Below, in pieces: positions 1-9,899 of a stretch of 64,000 nucleotides of DNA; the stretch's first letter is position 1, and each line of letters begins with the position of its first letter. This stretch comes from Pyricularia pennisetigena (Eukaryota; Ascomycota; Sordariomycetes; Magnaporthales; Pyriculariaceae): contig NC_043742.1 in the NCBI RefSeq assembly GCF_004337985.1, forward strand, positions 3,272,176-3,336,175, given 5' to 3'. The notes beneath the pieces are model-generated. The model did no database searches. It was not told where the DNA came from and worked only from the letters and a program-made list of their open reading frames with translations. The translations under genes and the position numbers were made by a program.

Positions 1-549
1 AACGATTCAATTTATATTTTTATTTATTGTGACGGCGGAATCAGGTACGCCGTGCCCTTAATCCGTTCATGGCGGGACTGTTTTTTCGATTTTTTTTAAT
101 ATTATTGTTAATTTTTAACCAAATTTCATGATTTCTGCAGATGGGGGGTCGCTTTCGTATATATACCGTTATCGCAACCTTTGGTATATGTACCCTATTA
201 CACAAGCAGTTAAGCAAGCGGATAGGCAAAGTTTACACATTTTTGTATATAATTTAGAATCGTAACGCGTTAATATTTTTACCAATTTTAACGATTATAA
301 AACCAGAATTGCAGGGATTGGACGACGTATATGCATAAACGTGTGCATTTAATTCCGTTAATAATATTGCTTTAAAAAAATTTTATATATAAAAAAATGT
401 CAAATGTGTGTTATTTCTTTATATTTTGCTTTATTTGATTAATTTCATAATATGTTTGTTTTGTAACCAAATTTCGAGGTCTTGGCACTTGGGGCCGACG
501 TATGTATATATAATATAGTTATACAATTTGGTTCGTATATTTAATTACA
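1..549. repeat. AT-rich repeat copy (family R1), no gene
   Basis: No convincing gene. Positions about 1-400 align by eye with about 7560-7940 (same order of landmarks: a GGCGG-containing segment, a T-rich run, AACCAAATTT, a GT-rich patch, a TATATA run, GCGGATAGGCAAAG, then a CGAAAC/CGTAAC segment). The part around 220-335 also matches 3860-3990 in inverse orientation. Inside it, the AACCAAATTT...GGGG...GTATATATA stretch near 117-165 recurs near 464-512, a small internal duplication. The family is unidentified; it may be a non-autonomous element or subtelomeric-type repeat. Short ORFs here have no coding character. Confidence 0.55.
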
Positions 550-551
550 TA

Positions 552-2409
552 ACGTTGGGTACCCCCTGGCGGTCCCCCCACCCCCCGCTGTTCGGCACCC
601 AAAAATAACTGTACAGCCACCTTCACCTCTCATGCTCTTTTATAAATATCTCGACCAATTTTTTACCTTTGAATTTACTTTTTTCTGTTTTTTTCTTCTC
701 TATTTTCTAATAAAGAAAAATACCGAAAACCAGCTTTTTTGCTATAAAAACGCTAATAATGGCGAATTCAATGCAAAAACCTCCCGAACATGGGGAATAC
801 CTCAATTTACATTTTAAAATCGACTTGTAGATTCTCAACCTTATAAACAAACAGAAAACCCTTTTCAAAGGCTTTTTACGGACTAGGAAAAGCATTTAAT
901 TGGTTAGGTGTTTACCCAAGCAATTTTAGGGCTTCCGCCAACGCATTAAAAATTACGTTTTTTTGCCGAACGGATTTTTTAAACCGCCGGAGAGATAAAT
1001 TGTTTTGGAAAACGTTGGATAACACGTTTTTTGGCTCGTTAGCCAATTTTTAAAACCCAAAGGCCCCGTTAAATAGAAAACGCCCGGGTTAATGGGCCTA
1101 TTATGGAAAAAATTAAATTTTGGTAGTTTTATATTATGAACCCCGCTAATAACGATATTAAACCCGAAAATCGGTGGAATATGGACGAAACCGGTATAAT
1201 GGAAGGTAAGAGATTTAACTGCCTAATATTAGGCTTTAACGGAATTCGGCCGTTATAGCGAAAAAAGCCCGGAACGCGTGATTGGACGATTATAATCGAA
1301 TATTTATCGGTTACGGGTATTATTTTCCTTCCCCTCGTCACATTTAAAGGAAAAAAGTACAATAATAATGGGTTTTAACGGATTTAAACCTTTTCGATAA
1401 TTGGTAATTTTATACAACCGAAAACGGGAAAATAAATAACGAAACGGTTATCGAATGGTTAAAAAAAGTGTTTATTCCATATTTTTAACCTAATACCCCT
1501 AATAAACGGTTATTAGTTTTCGACGGCCACGGATTATATATAACGGACGAATATATGTTTTTTTATTTGCAAAATAATATTTTACTCCTATATTTACCCC
1601 TTTGTTCGTTATACGTTTTCCAACCATTGGATTTATTAGTTTTGGGCCGTTACAAAAGGTTTATCGACGTTAATTTGGATTTATTAACCAGTTTTGCTGT
1701 TTAACAGTTGTTGGAAAACGAAAAATTTTTTTGTTATAATATAACCAAATCGAAAGCATTTACAGCGAAAAATATTTAACTTAGGTGGCGTATAACGGGT
1801 TTACGGCCGGTAAATTTGTTTAAACTATTTTTAAACCTTTTTTTGTTAAAAAATAGCAACGCTAACGTTATAAAAAATAAAAATTACGGTTTATAAAAGG
1901 AAAAAATACCGGAAAACCCAACCCAAAAATTAATAACCCGTTTTAATTTGTTTGGAAAACCTCTAAAACGACCCGAAATATTCGACTTTAATTGCAAAAA
2001 CTTTCCCAATCCAATAAAACCAACGGTATTTTACGTTTTTTATTTGCAAAAAACCAAAAAAGCTTCGAAATTAAAAAAATATTTTTGGCTAACGCCCAGC
2101 AAAAAATCAATTTATTGGAAGTATAATTGGAGGTAATACGGTCGGTTGAAAAAAGGAGGGTAATTCCGGATCCAAATAAGCTTTTGGTGAGTAAATAGAC
2201 TATTATTGGATTGCAGGAAAATATTATAAAGAATTTGGAATTTTTAGCTGATGAAAAAAAGGTTAATAAACCGGAACAGCCTGAAAACGATTGTACTTTT
2301 GTTCGTTGATAGTTTTATATTTAAATTAGTTTATAAAAGTGGGTACTCTGTTATTAAATTTTCGGGGCGATGAACAGAGGCGGGGGGCCCAGCAGGGGGT
2401 ACCCGACGT
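552..2409 (+). mobile_element. pogo/Fot1-type DNA transposon, copy 1
   Basis: A 1858-bp element bounded by terminal inverted repeats. The left end reads ACGTTGGGTACCCCCTGG and the right end is its near-complement, ending GGTACCCGACGT. It is flanked on both sides by the dinucleotide TA (550-551 and 2410-2411), the target duplication of the Tc1/mariner/pogo superfamily. The length matches Fot1-class elements (about 1.9 kb). The TIRs are GC-rich against an AT-rich body. The interior holds a stop-ridden DDE transposase. A second copy lies in inverse orientation at 3995-5834. The element is inactive as it stands. Confidence 0.9.
632..2200 (+). pseudogene. pogo/Fot1 DDE transposase, RIP-degraded
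   Basis: Read on the plus strand with in-frame stops. Recognisable blocks are NRWNMDETGIMEG near 1160-1205 (first catalytic Asp region of DDE_1 transposases), a GTRDWTIIIEYLSVTG-like block near 1265-1320, and LLVFDGHGLYITDEYMF near 1510-1565 (second Asp with the DGHG motif). This is followed by LLYLPLCSLYVFQPLD near 1585-1630, matching the P-H-S/T-S-H-x-x-Q-P-L-D region of the family with His-to-Tyr/Leu changes. A basic, Lys-rich tail follows to about 2140. Many stops lie where CAA/CAG/TGG would be expected, the RIP pattern. An N-terminal CENP-B-like DNA-binding region should lie near 700-1000 but I could not read it confidently. Confidence 0.85.
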
Positions 2410-2411
2410 TA

Positions 2412-3001
2412 TTTCTTCTCGCCTGTAAAATACAATTATCTCTTGTTTGAATATTTAGCTATAAGATCTCCATAATAAAACTTATAGTGTAAAACAATAA
2501 AGGAATTATTGGATACTTAAATATTTGGTTTTAAGCACCACATAAACATGTAGCCAAATGTTAGTTTTAGCATTATATATTTACAGTTTCTTTGTTTTTT
2601 AGTTACATATAAAATTCATTTAATATTTAAATACCTTTTTTGCCAGCGAATTTTATGTGTTTTTAAATTTTTAACTTTAAAATTCAGTTGATGAGCTATT
2701 ATAGCAGCTTACCAGGCACAATAAGTCGTAGAACCTATGTTTGTAACCGTTTTAGAATATCATACTCACGATGTACTTAAGACATATCAATTCGAATTTT
2801 GAAAGATAAAAATAGGGCTTTGTCGAAAACCCTGATATTTCGTTCAAAAAACGCCCGATACAAGCAAGGTCTAGACTACAAAATAGCCAGTGTTTGGTTT
2901 CATATACCTATGAATTTCTATCCTTATTAAGGCTTTCTTTAATATGTTATAAAAGTTTAATTACAAGTTCAGGGAGACCAGTTCAGGAACGCCCAATCTA
3001 G
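2412..3001. repeat. Non-coding spacer with S-family repeat copy
   Basis: No gene seen. About 2690-3000 resembles 5890-6250 in the same orientation: both carry an AAAAATA.GG.TTTGTCGAAAACC segment, a GTTCAAAA segment, a GGTTTCATAT segment, and ATAAAAG.TTAATTA.AAGTTC running into a Q-family repeat. The two copies are therefore diverged members of one repeat that abuts a Q unit in each case. Confidence 0.5.
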
Positions 3002-3190
3002 ACCCCTAGTCTCAGTGCTCAGACTAGAGCCCCCTGCTTCGCAGTGGGGACTGAAGGCTCCATGTACCTTACAGCCACATGGCTTTTCGACCAATTACAG
3101 TGGCCGAAAAGATCGCGCTCGTTTTAGTCTGAGGATAATTTCTCGCATTTCACCGTTCTTGGCTGTACCACCAACAATATTTTGTCGCCT
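3002..3190 (+). repeat. Q-family structured repeat, copy 1
   Basis: One of several copies (also 7255-7460, 8440-8620 on the minus strand, 9057-9230, and a partial at about 6190-6260). CTCAGACTA (3018-3026) is complementary to TAGTCTGAG (3125-3133). Between these arms lie a CCCCTGC/GCAGTGGGG hairpin (about 3031-3048) and a CTTTTCGACCA/TGGCCGAAAAG hairpin (3083-3093 with 3101-3111). A downstream segment resembles the GGACAACTTGTCGC...CGCCGTT.ATGGCGG block of other copies. It could be a SINE or MITE with secondary structure. Confidence 0.6.
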
Positions 3191-3994
3191 TTCGCCGTTT
3201 ATAGCGGTATTATTATAAATACCCAGTGCTTATTTGAAGATAATTTCTCACATTTCGCGGTTTATAGCGGTATTATTCTATTCGAACTGTAATGGCAAAA
3301 AGAAATAGTATAACCAGGGTATGCAATTGAATACTCGAATACAGAATTAAATGTATATCAGAAATTTATAAAATAACCTGTGTTGAAAAAATTGGAACTT
3401 GGTCATCTTGTAACTGACACCGCATTGTTGTAGCCACTTTATTCGGAAAGATATTTAAATATTTATGAAATTTGTAACTTTGGATTATATTTAATTCTTG
3501 CTGTAAATAATGGTATATAATACTAGGATCAGGTCAGACCATACTATTTATAATAAAGCGGACTTAGAACTACAAGCTGCATGCAATTACTGTTTAAGAT
3601 GAGAAGTTTATTAATATTCTTACATCCATTAATAATTTATTAAAAAACTGCATAATTTACGCAAACAATGGTAGAGCTAATAAGAGGTTTAATATATCCA
3701 TCTTGATTGAGGTCTTTATATAAATCTTAATTCAGTTTCTTTTTGTGAATGTTGTTCAATTCAATAAAGCAAAAAATAGAAGAATAACACAAATTTAGTG
3801 TTCTTTTATATAATAGAATAATAAAAGCGGGGATTGAAAATCGGATCCACATTCACTTTTGTAGATAAGCCCAATCCAATTTTGAAAATTTTGGTTTATT
3901 TATTGTTAAAATTGGTAAAAATATAAAAGCGTTCCGATTGTACAATATATATAAAATTATATATACCTTACCTATCCGCTCATTTAACGGGTTA
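3191..3994. repeat. AT-rich non-coding spacer ending in inverted R1 fragment
   Basis: No gene supported. The 3250 region repeats a short AATTTCTC.CATTTC.C.GTT.ATAGCGGTATTATT segment already present at 3140-3215, so there is a small local tandem duplication of the end of the Q repeat. About 3860-3990 is an inverted copy of the R1 segment at 220-335 and abuts the left end of the second pogo element. Confidence 0.45.
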
Positions 3995-5834
3995 ACGCCC
4001 GGTACCCCCAGCTCGGCCCCCCCTGTTCGGCGCACCGAGAATCTAATAACAAAATACCTACTTTTATAAACTAATTTAAATATAAAACTATTAACGAACA
4101 AAAATACAATCGTTTTCAGGCTATTCCGGCTTATTAACCTCTTTTTCATCGGCTAAAAATTCCAAATTTTCTATATCATTTTCCTGCCATTTAATAATAT
4201 TTTAATTATTAACCAAAAACTCGTTTAAATCCGGAATTACCCTTTTTCGTTTAACCGGCCGTACTACCTCCAATTATACTTCCAATAAATTAATTTTTTG
4301 CTGGGCGTTAACTAAATATATATTTTTGGCTTCGAAGCTTTTTTTGGATTTTTGCAAATAAAAAACGTAAAATACCGTTGGTTTTATTGGATTGGGAAAG
4401 TTTTTACAGTTAAAGTCGAATATCTCGGGTCGTTTTAGGGGTTTTCCAAACAAATCAAAACGGGTTATTAATTTTTGGGTTGGGTTTTCCGGTATTTTTT
4501 CCTTTTATAAACCGTGATTTCTATTTTTTATAACGTTGGCGTTGCTATTTTTTAACAAAAAAAGGCTTAAAAATAGTTTAAATAAATTTGCCGGCCGTAA
4601 ACCCGTTATACGCCACCTAAATTAAATATTTTTCGCTGTAAATGCTTTCGATTTGGTTATATTATAACAAAAACAATTTTCGTTTTCCAACAACTGTTAA
4701 ACAGCAAAACTGGTTAATAAATCCAAATTAACGTCGATAAACCTTTTTTAACGGCCCAAAACTAATAAATCCAATGGTTGGAAAACGTATAACGAACAAA
4801 GGGGTAAATATAGGAGTAAAATATTATTTTGCAAATAAAAAAACATATATTCGTCCGTTATATATAATCCGTGGCCGTCGAAAACTAATAACCGTTTATT
4901 AGGGGTATTAGGTTAAAAATATGGAATAAACACTTTTTTTAACCATTCGATAGCCGTTTCGTTATTTATTTTCCCGTTTTCGGTTGTATAAAATTACCAA
5001 TTATCGAAAAGGTTTAGATCCGTTAAAAACCATTATTATTGTACTTTTTTCCTTTAAATGTAACGAGGGGAAGGAAAGTAATACCCGTAACCGATAAATA
5101 TTCGATTATAATCGTCCAATCACGCGTTCCGGGCTTTTTTCGCTATAACGGCCGAATTCCGTTAAAGCCTAATATTAGGCAGTTAAATCTCTTACCTTCC
5201 ATTATACCGGTTTCGTCCATATTCCACCGATTTTCGGGTTTAATATCGTTACTAGCGGGGTTAATAATATAAAACCACCAAAACTTAATTATTTCCGTAA
5301 TAGACCCATTTACCCGGGCGTTTTTTATTCGAGGGGGCCTTTGGGTTTTGAAAATTGGCTAACGAACCAAAAGAATGGGTTATCCAACGTTTTCTAAAAT
5401 TTTGTGTTTCACCGGCGGCCTAAAAAATTGGTTTTGCAAAAAAGCGCAGTTTTTGGTGCGTTGTTAGAAATTTTAAAGCTGTTTGGGCAAATACCCAATT
5501 AATTAAATGTTTTTCCTGTATAGTCAAAAACTTTTAAAAAGGCTTTTGTGTTTATTTATAAGGTTAAAAACCTTTAAATCGTTTTTGAAGTGTAAACTAG
5601 GTATTCCCCATTTTCGGGAGGTTCTTGCAATTGATTCGCCATTATTAACGTTTTTAATAGCGAAAATAATCTGATTTATGGCAAGTTGCTTTATTGGAAA
5701 ACGCAGATCAAGGAATAGAAAAATGTAAATCCAAAAGTGAAAAATTGCTCGAAATATTTATAAGAGAACATGAGAGGTGAACGTGGCTGTACAGTTATTT
5801 TTGAGTGCCGAACCNNGCAGGGGGTACCCGACGT
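3995..5834 (-). mobile_element. pogo/Fot1-type DNA transposon, copy 2
   Basis: Same family as the first copy, in opposite orientation, 1840 bp. The left terminus reads ACGCCCGGTACCCC (one end of the inverted repeat, with three changed bases) and the right terminus reads GGGTACCCGACGT. TA flanks it at 3993-3994 and 5835-5836. Two undetermined bases (5815-5816) fall inside the right TIR. Long antisense ORFs shared with copy 1 (for example 5039-5272) are shadows of the transposase. Confidence 0.88.
4140..5760 (-). pseudogene. pogo/Fot1 DDE transposase, second degraded copy
   Basis: On the minus strand the same blocks as in copy 1 are seen in order: the MDETGIMEG block near 5215-5170, the TIIIEYLSVTGI block near 5120-5080, the FDGHGLYITDEY block near 4890-4840, and the QPLD block near 4785. 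Stops interrupt all of them. The two copies differ mostly by C/T and G/A changes, consistent with independent RIP of one ancestor. Not functional. Confidence 0.82.
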
Positions 5835-5836
5835 TA

Positions 5837-6417
5837 CTAAATTAAATGTTATTTTCTCTTTTTTATATACAGCTTTTTTAAATTTTCTTTTTATCCAATT
5901 ATTTAGTAACTCTAGCTGGTTGCCAGGCGAGCCAAGCTGTAAAACGTATATCATAGACCGCTTTATAATATTATACATACTGTATATTCACAATACTTTA
6001 ATTCGAGCTTTAAGAAATAAAAATATGGTTTTGTCGAAAACCTTAATATCACGTTCAAAAGATGCCTTATATAGACAGAATCTATACCACAAAAGAGCCA
6101 ATCTTCGGTTTCATATATTAATGGATTTTTCTTTTTATTGAATCTTTCATTAAAGTGTTATAAAAGATTAATTAGAAGTTCTGGGCGACCACTTCAGGGC
6201 CCTGATCACTTTAGGAACGCCTGGTCTAGTTTGAGCACTGAGACTAGGAGCGGCTATTGTAGGGAGGTGGTTGAGGGAAAACGGGCTTCAGAACCTCGGC
6301 CAATTCGTGGCCTCTTCGGCGGGCGAGGGTTATCGTCGCCGGATCAGCTCGAAAACCTCGAACGTAACTCCGATTTAATGACCCATTACCCGGTGGATGG
6401 ATCCTTAATCTTTTGCG
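5837..6417 (+). repeat. S-family repeat with partial Q unit
   Basis: Non-coding. It aligns with 2690-3010 (see that entry). From about 6190 it reads into the beginning of a Q unit: the GAACGCC.GGTCTAG...GAGCACTGAGACTAGG segment resembles 2988-3028. The rest up to 6417 is GC-richer, unlike other Q copies, and runs into the stop codon of the minus-strand gene. An apparent 108-codon plus-strand ORF across 6138-6464 has no recognisable feature and overlaps that gene; I do not call it. Confidence 0.45.
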
Positions 6418-6933
6418 TTAGCCTCTTGCTCTGGGGTACTCTACACATAACAAAACCGGTTTAACCTTGTTCTTTTTCCTATCTATTATTATCAACGGCG
6501 GGTAAGGTTTTCCTCCACCACAAGGCATTACCCGATGATAGGGATATTTTTCTCTATCTTTATGGTTAATCCGTATAAAAGGCTCGGGTTTTTTCTTCCT
6601 TCTGCCCCAAAAACGTTTCCATTTTTGATTATGGTTCGGCGGGGTAGGTTTTTTTCCATTTATACGATTTTCAGAATTAGGGGCCGATTCCCGGTCGTGT
6701 TCAGCCCAACACGAATTTTCCCAGGGGTTTTCAGCTTTAGAATCTGGGTTTTCCAATTTCGTCGGGCGATATTTATGGTCTCCGGATCCGTTCGGACGAT
6801 ATTTGGATTTATCCGAAACTAAATATTCCAAAGGTTTTCGAATTTGATGGTTGGCGAAGTTTTGCTCGGTAGCGGGCGTAGATATAGTTATAACGCCGAT
6901 TAAAAACAAGGGGAAAAGAGAAATGGCGCGCAT
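6418..6933 (-). CDS. Candidate small secreted protein (effector-like)
   Basis: The ORF is open from an upstream Met at 6969. I prefer the Met at 6933 because it starts a textbook signal peptide: Met-Arg-Ala followed by a hydrophobic core (ISLFPLFLIGVI), then small/polar residues (TISTPA) with a plausible signal-peptidase site after Ala about 21. That gives a precursor of about 171 residues and a mature protein of about 150. The mature part is very basic, rich in Lys/Arg/Pro/Asn, with three Cys (in SCWAE, MPCGGG and LLCVEY contexts) and no transmembrane segment. I recognise no family. The C-terminal third (YPYHRVMPCGGG, then a Leu/Ile-rich strand and PVLLC) looks like a compact beta-rich fold. 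The frame is free of stops although both neighbours are RIP-saturated repeats, and it is visibly GC-richer. No intron is needed. Secretion is inferred; an effector role is speculative. Confidence 0.62.
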   Translation of the reverse strand: MRAISLFPLFLIGVITISTPATEQNFANHQIRKPLEYLVSDKSKYRPNGSGDHKYRPTKLENPDSKAENPWENSCWAEHDRESAPNSENRINGKKPTPPNHNQKWKRFWGRRKKKPEPFIRINHKDREKYPYHRVMPCGGGKPYPPLIIIDRKKNKVKPVLLCVEYPRARG

Positions 6934-6969
6934 TGTTAACGGTTTATATACAAACGATTTATAATACAA

Positions 6970-7254
6970 AGGGATTGTAATTGCAACAAACTGGGGAAGA
7001 AAAGCTGGATGAAAGTAATGACCAACAGTATAATTGGGAGTTTGGCGATGGTAAATATATTGTGAAACGGTAGTAAATTGTTACTCTTTTACCAAAGAAA
7101 AATCTAAAAATCTAAAAATAAAACATAAGATTAATAAAAAAACCCGACAATAGTAGGCAAAATAATCACTTATGCTGTAAAAATATTATTACTAATTTCA
7201 ATCAATTGGTTAAAGTCTTTAACACGGAAGTGTTAAATTCGGCCTTAATTCACG
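6970..7254. promoter_or_regulatory. Upstream region of the secreted-protein gene
   Basis: About 285 bp of AT-rich sequence upstream of the minus-strand gene. I see no clear TATA box at a convincing spacing. A short ATCTAAAA tandem repeat (CTAAAAATCTAAAAATAAAA near 7103-7125) is present. The promoter role is inferred from position only. Confidence 0.25.
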
Positions 7255-7460
7255 CATTAATCCTAATTTCAGTGTTTAGATTAGACCCCTCTGTTTCGCA
7301 GTTAGTTTCAGGGTTTATCCCTGAAACCCAACGCTCCACAATTGTGGCCAATTATGGTTTTGCAATGTGTTTGTGGGTCTATCCAAAGAACGATTTGGTT
7401 TAGGTCTGAGGACAACTCGTCGACTTTCGCCGTTTATGGCGGCATTTTCAGCATTTTCGC
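7255..7460 (+). repeat. Q-family structured repeat, copy 3
   Basis: Matches the other Q copies: a CAGTGTTTAGATTAGACCCC start, the CTG.TTCGCAG hairpin, and an end block GTCTGAGGACAACTCGTCG.CTTTCGCCGTTTATGGCGG. Its middle differs from the others and contains a perfect 9-bp hairpin, GTTTCAGGG and CCCTGAAAC, separated by five bases (about 7307-7329). The segment after it (7461-7560) is AT-rich and featureless. Confidence 0.55.
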
Positions 7461-7559
7461 GATTACAATCCGTAATGAATAATGTAAATAAAAATAATAA
7501 ATAAACTGATTGTACGTTGGATATAATATTTTAGACAGTTAATAACATGGATTTGTTTT

Positions 7560-7945
7560 TATTTGTATGCGTACAGTTGGGCGAATGCCATACTACCTGC
7601 CTTTAACCCGTTTATGGCGGTACTATTTTCTTCGATTTTTTGTTGATTTTCGAGATTCTTTATAATATTTTTATTTTTTAACCAAATTTTAAAATCTTTA
7701 TACGTGGGGTGGTATATATATATATAGTCATATGTGCTACTTGAGTTTCTATACCGTACTATAGAAGCCGTTAAGTAAACGCATAGGCAAAGTACTTTTA
7801 TTATTATCTAAAATTTACAATCGAAACACTTTTGTGTTTTTACCAATGTTAAGGATGTTAAAACCAAAATCTCAGAGGTTGAGCTACATGTATGAACACA
7901 CGTCCACGTGAAATCCAATTTGTAATATCAATGTTAATTAATTTT
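7560..7945 (+). repeat. R1-family repeat, second copy
   Basis: Aligns with positions 1-400 in the same orientation. It begins directly downstream of a Q unit (after about 100 bp), and the first copy also starts with a GGCGG segment resembling the end of a Q unit, so Q and R1 may be parts of one larger element. No coding potential seen. Confidence 0.55.
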
Positions 7946-9056
7946 TCTTTTTTACTTGGATTAATTTAATAAAGTTTGTGAACCAAAAATCAAATAATAT
8001 TATATTTTTATTGGCATATAATACCTATGTTGAAGTCTTTTCTGGTTTTATAAATAGCTGGGTAAATCATTTGATTTCCAAGTTAAATATATATTAAAAC
8101 AAGAAAATTAGTGAGATACGCTTTTTCGACGATAGTTGCATGAACTCGGCACCATTGCGTCGGTAAAAATACTCACTTTGTAATATAAAATTAATACCTA
8201 TAAGAATGAGGTAAATAAAACATAACATATTACAAATAAAAAGTATATTTAATATTTAAATATTAACATAACTGAAGGAGATATCACAGCGGTATCTGCG
8301 CTCAAAGAATAGCAGGAGTCCAAATATTGCAACGCAGGTTACCCTGTAAGTTTACCATTTTTTAAATTGAATCTTTGATTGAATATAATAGTTATACTGT
8401 TTTTTTTTTGCGTATATAATGCGAATAATGTGCAAATACCCGCCATAGACGGCGAAATGCGACAAGTTGTCCTCAAATTAGAACGAGCGCGATCTTTTCG
8501 GGCAATAAAATTGGCCGAAAAGCCATGTGGTTAAAAGGAATGCGGAGCGCTCGGTCCCCGTTGCAAAACAGGGGGATTTAGTGTAAGCACTAAGACTAAA
8601 TAAAACCACGGCTTTACGAACATTAAGCTCAATTGTTATTGTATAAAAGAATGGTGAATTTGTATTATTTTTTTATTTCTTATTCTTTTCAATTGAATAA
8701 AACTTATAAGATAATGTTTTGTAGAATTTAATCCAAGTATGACTAGAATATTTGTTTAAGCAAAAAAGTATATGCGATCAGCACTAAGAAACTGGCCAAA
8801 ACTCACCTTAATTAGTTCGTATTTTTAATTAAAAATCATATCGTTCCTGCTATCAAACAACTAAATATAAAAATCAATGAAGAAAATATAGAAATAAATA
8901 TAATACTTAAATATCAATTAAGCGGAAACAGCCGATAATTTATTTTTGGCTGTATAAAATAAGCGCATTCAAAATAATGCATCGCAGGTTACCTTATATT
9001 TTTAGGATATTTGTTTATCTTTACATTCGAATATTTATTTTTATACAGCGCTTATA
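7946..9056. repeat. AT-rich region with diverged duplication and inverted Q copy
   Basis: No gene. About 8270-8360 and 8920-9010 both end in an AAT.GCA.CGCAGGTTACC segment followed by AT-rich sequence, suggesting an old direct duplication of about 650 bp. 8440-8620 is a Q-family unit in minus orientation: it carries the CCGCCATAGACGGCGAAATG block, GACAAGTTGTCCTCA, and the CTTTTCGGGCAA/TTGGCCGAAAAG hairpin. With the plus-oriented unit at 9057 it forms a large inverted pair. Confidence 0.5.
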
Positions 9057-9230
9057 CCTATTCTCAGTGCTCAGACTAGACCCCTACTTCGCATTCGGGA
9101 CCTAGAGCTCCATGTACCTTCTAACAACATGGCTTTTCAACCACTGTAAGTGGTTGAAAAGATCGCACTCGTTCTAGTCTGAGGACAACTTGTCGCATTT
9201 CGCCGTTCATGGCGGTGCCATTAACAATAC
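9057..9230 (+). repeat. Q-family structured repeat, copy 5 (best hairpins)
   Basis: CTCAGACTAGA (9070-9080) is perfectly complementary to TCTAGTCTGAG (9173-9183). Enclosed within it is a perfect 13-bp hairpin, CTTTTCAACCACT (9133-9145) with AGTGGTTGAAAAG (9149-9161) and a 3-base loop. Downstream lie GACAACTTGTC (an 11-base palindrome with a central C) and CGCCGTTCATGGCG (small hairpin). In other copies the 13-bp stem carries CG where this copy has CA/TG, i.e. both arms changed together. Confidence 0.65.
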
Positions 9231-9349
9231 ACCTAATGCTGCAATATCGCCAATAACCAGTTTTTCAATTTGAGGACAAGCTATCGTATCTCGGGATTTA
9301 TAGGGGATATTCGCACTGCATTCGCATTATATATATATAAGGCATTCCA

Positions 9350-9490
9350 AAACCCCCCCACGGGGGCCCGTGGCAGCCCAAATCGGTGGGGCGGCCAACC
9401 CGTGGGTGGGTTGAATTTTTTGTGGGGGGGCCCGGCCCGGTCCAAAACCGTACACGGGTTTTCTTTGCAACCCGCGGGCCCCCGTGGGAG
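9350..9490. repeat. GC-rich subterminal palindromic block, left end
   Basis: A GC island in an AT-rich context. CCCACGGGGGCCCGTGG (about 9356-9372) recurs inverted as GCGGGCCCCCGTGGG near 9474-9489, with CCCGTGGGTGGG and GGCCCGGCCCGG between. It resembles the subterminal transposase-binding repeats of hAT elements. ORFs on both strands here (9270-9655) are low-complexity artefacts. Confidence 0.6.
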
Positions 9491-9899
9491 AACCTGTAAA
9501 ATTACAAATTTTCCATATTTATATTTATGATTTTTTTTGGAATCATAGATAAAATCACAATTGCAAATAAAATATAATTTACAATTAAGATGAAAATATA
9601 ATATATATGCACGATTACAAATGAACCATAACGTAAAATGAGGATAATAAATCAAATATAATTTAAAATCACGATTATATATTAGATATTATATAAATTT
9701 ACTATTGCTAATAAAATATAAAAAGGAAAATAAATATATTGAACCTCTATTTTACAATTGGGAGTTTCTCGAATTACGCCTATATACGATATTACCCCGT
9801 ACCCGTTTCACTGCCCTAAATGGGGTTTTTATTAACAGTTTGTTAGGTTAAAACCCTTTTTAATTAAAAATGGGTAATGGGGGCAAGCGGTTAATATTT

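Noticed and set aside
1129..1362. 77-codon minus-strand ORF found again at 5039-5272
   Set aside because: Both are exact antisense shadows of the pogo transposase DDE region; conservation comes from the sense gene family.
5815..5816. Two N bases in the pogo TIR
   Set aside because: Sequencing ambiguity, not biology; the terminal repeat is otherwise intact.
6138..6464. 108-codon plus-strand ORF
   Set aside because: Overlaps repeat sequence and the 3' end of the secreted-protein gene, with no domain or composition supporting it.
9270..9655. Overlapping 86- and 124-codon ORFs on both strands
   Set aside because: They arise from the GC-rich palindromic subterminal block, which has no stops simply because of its composition.
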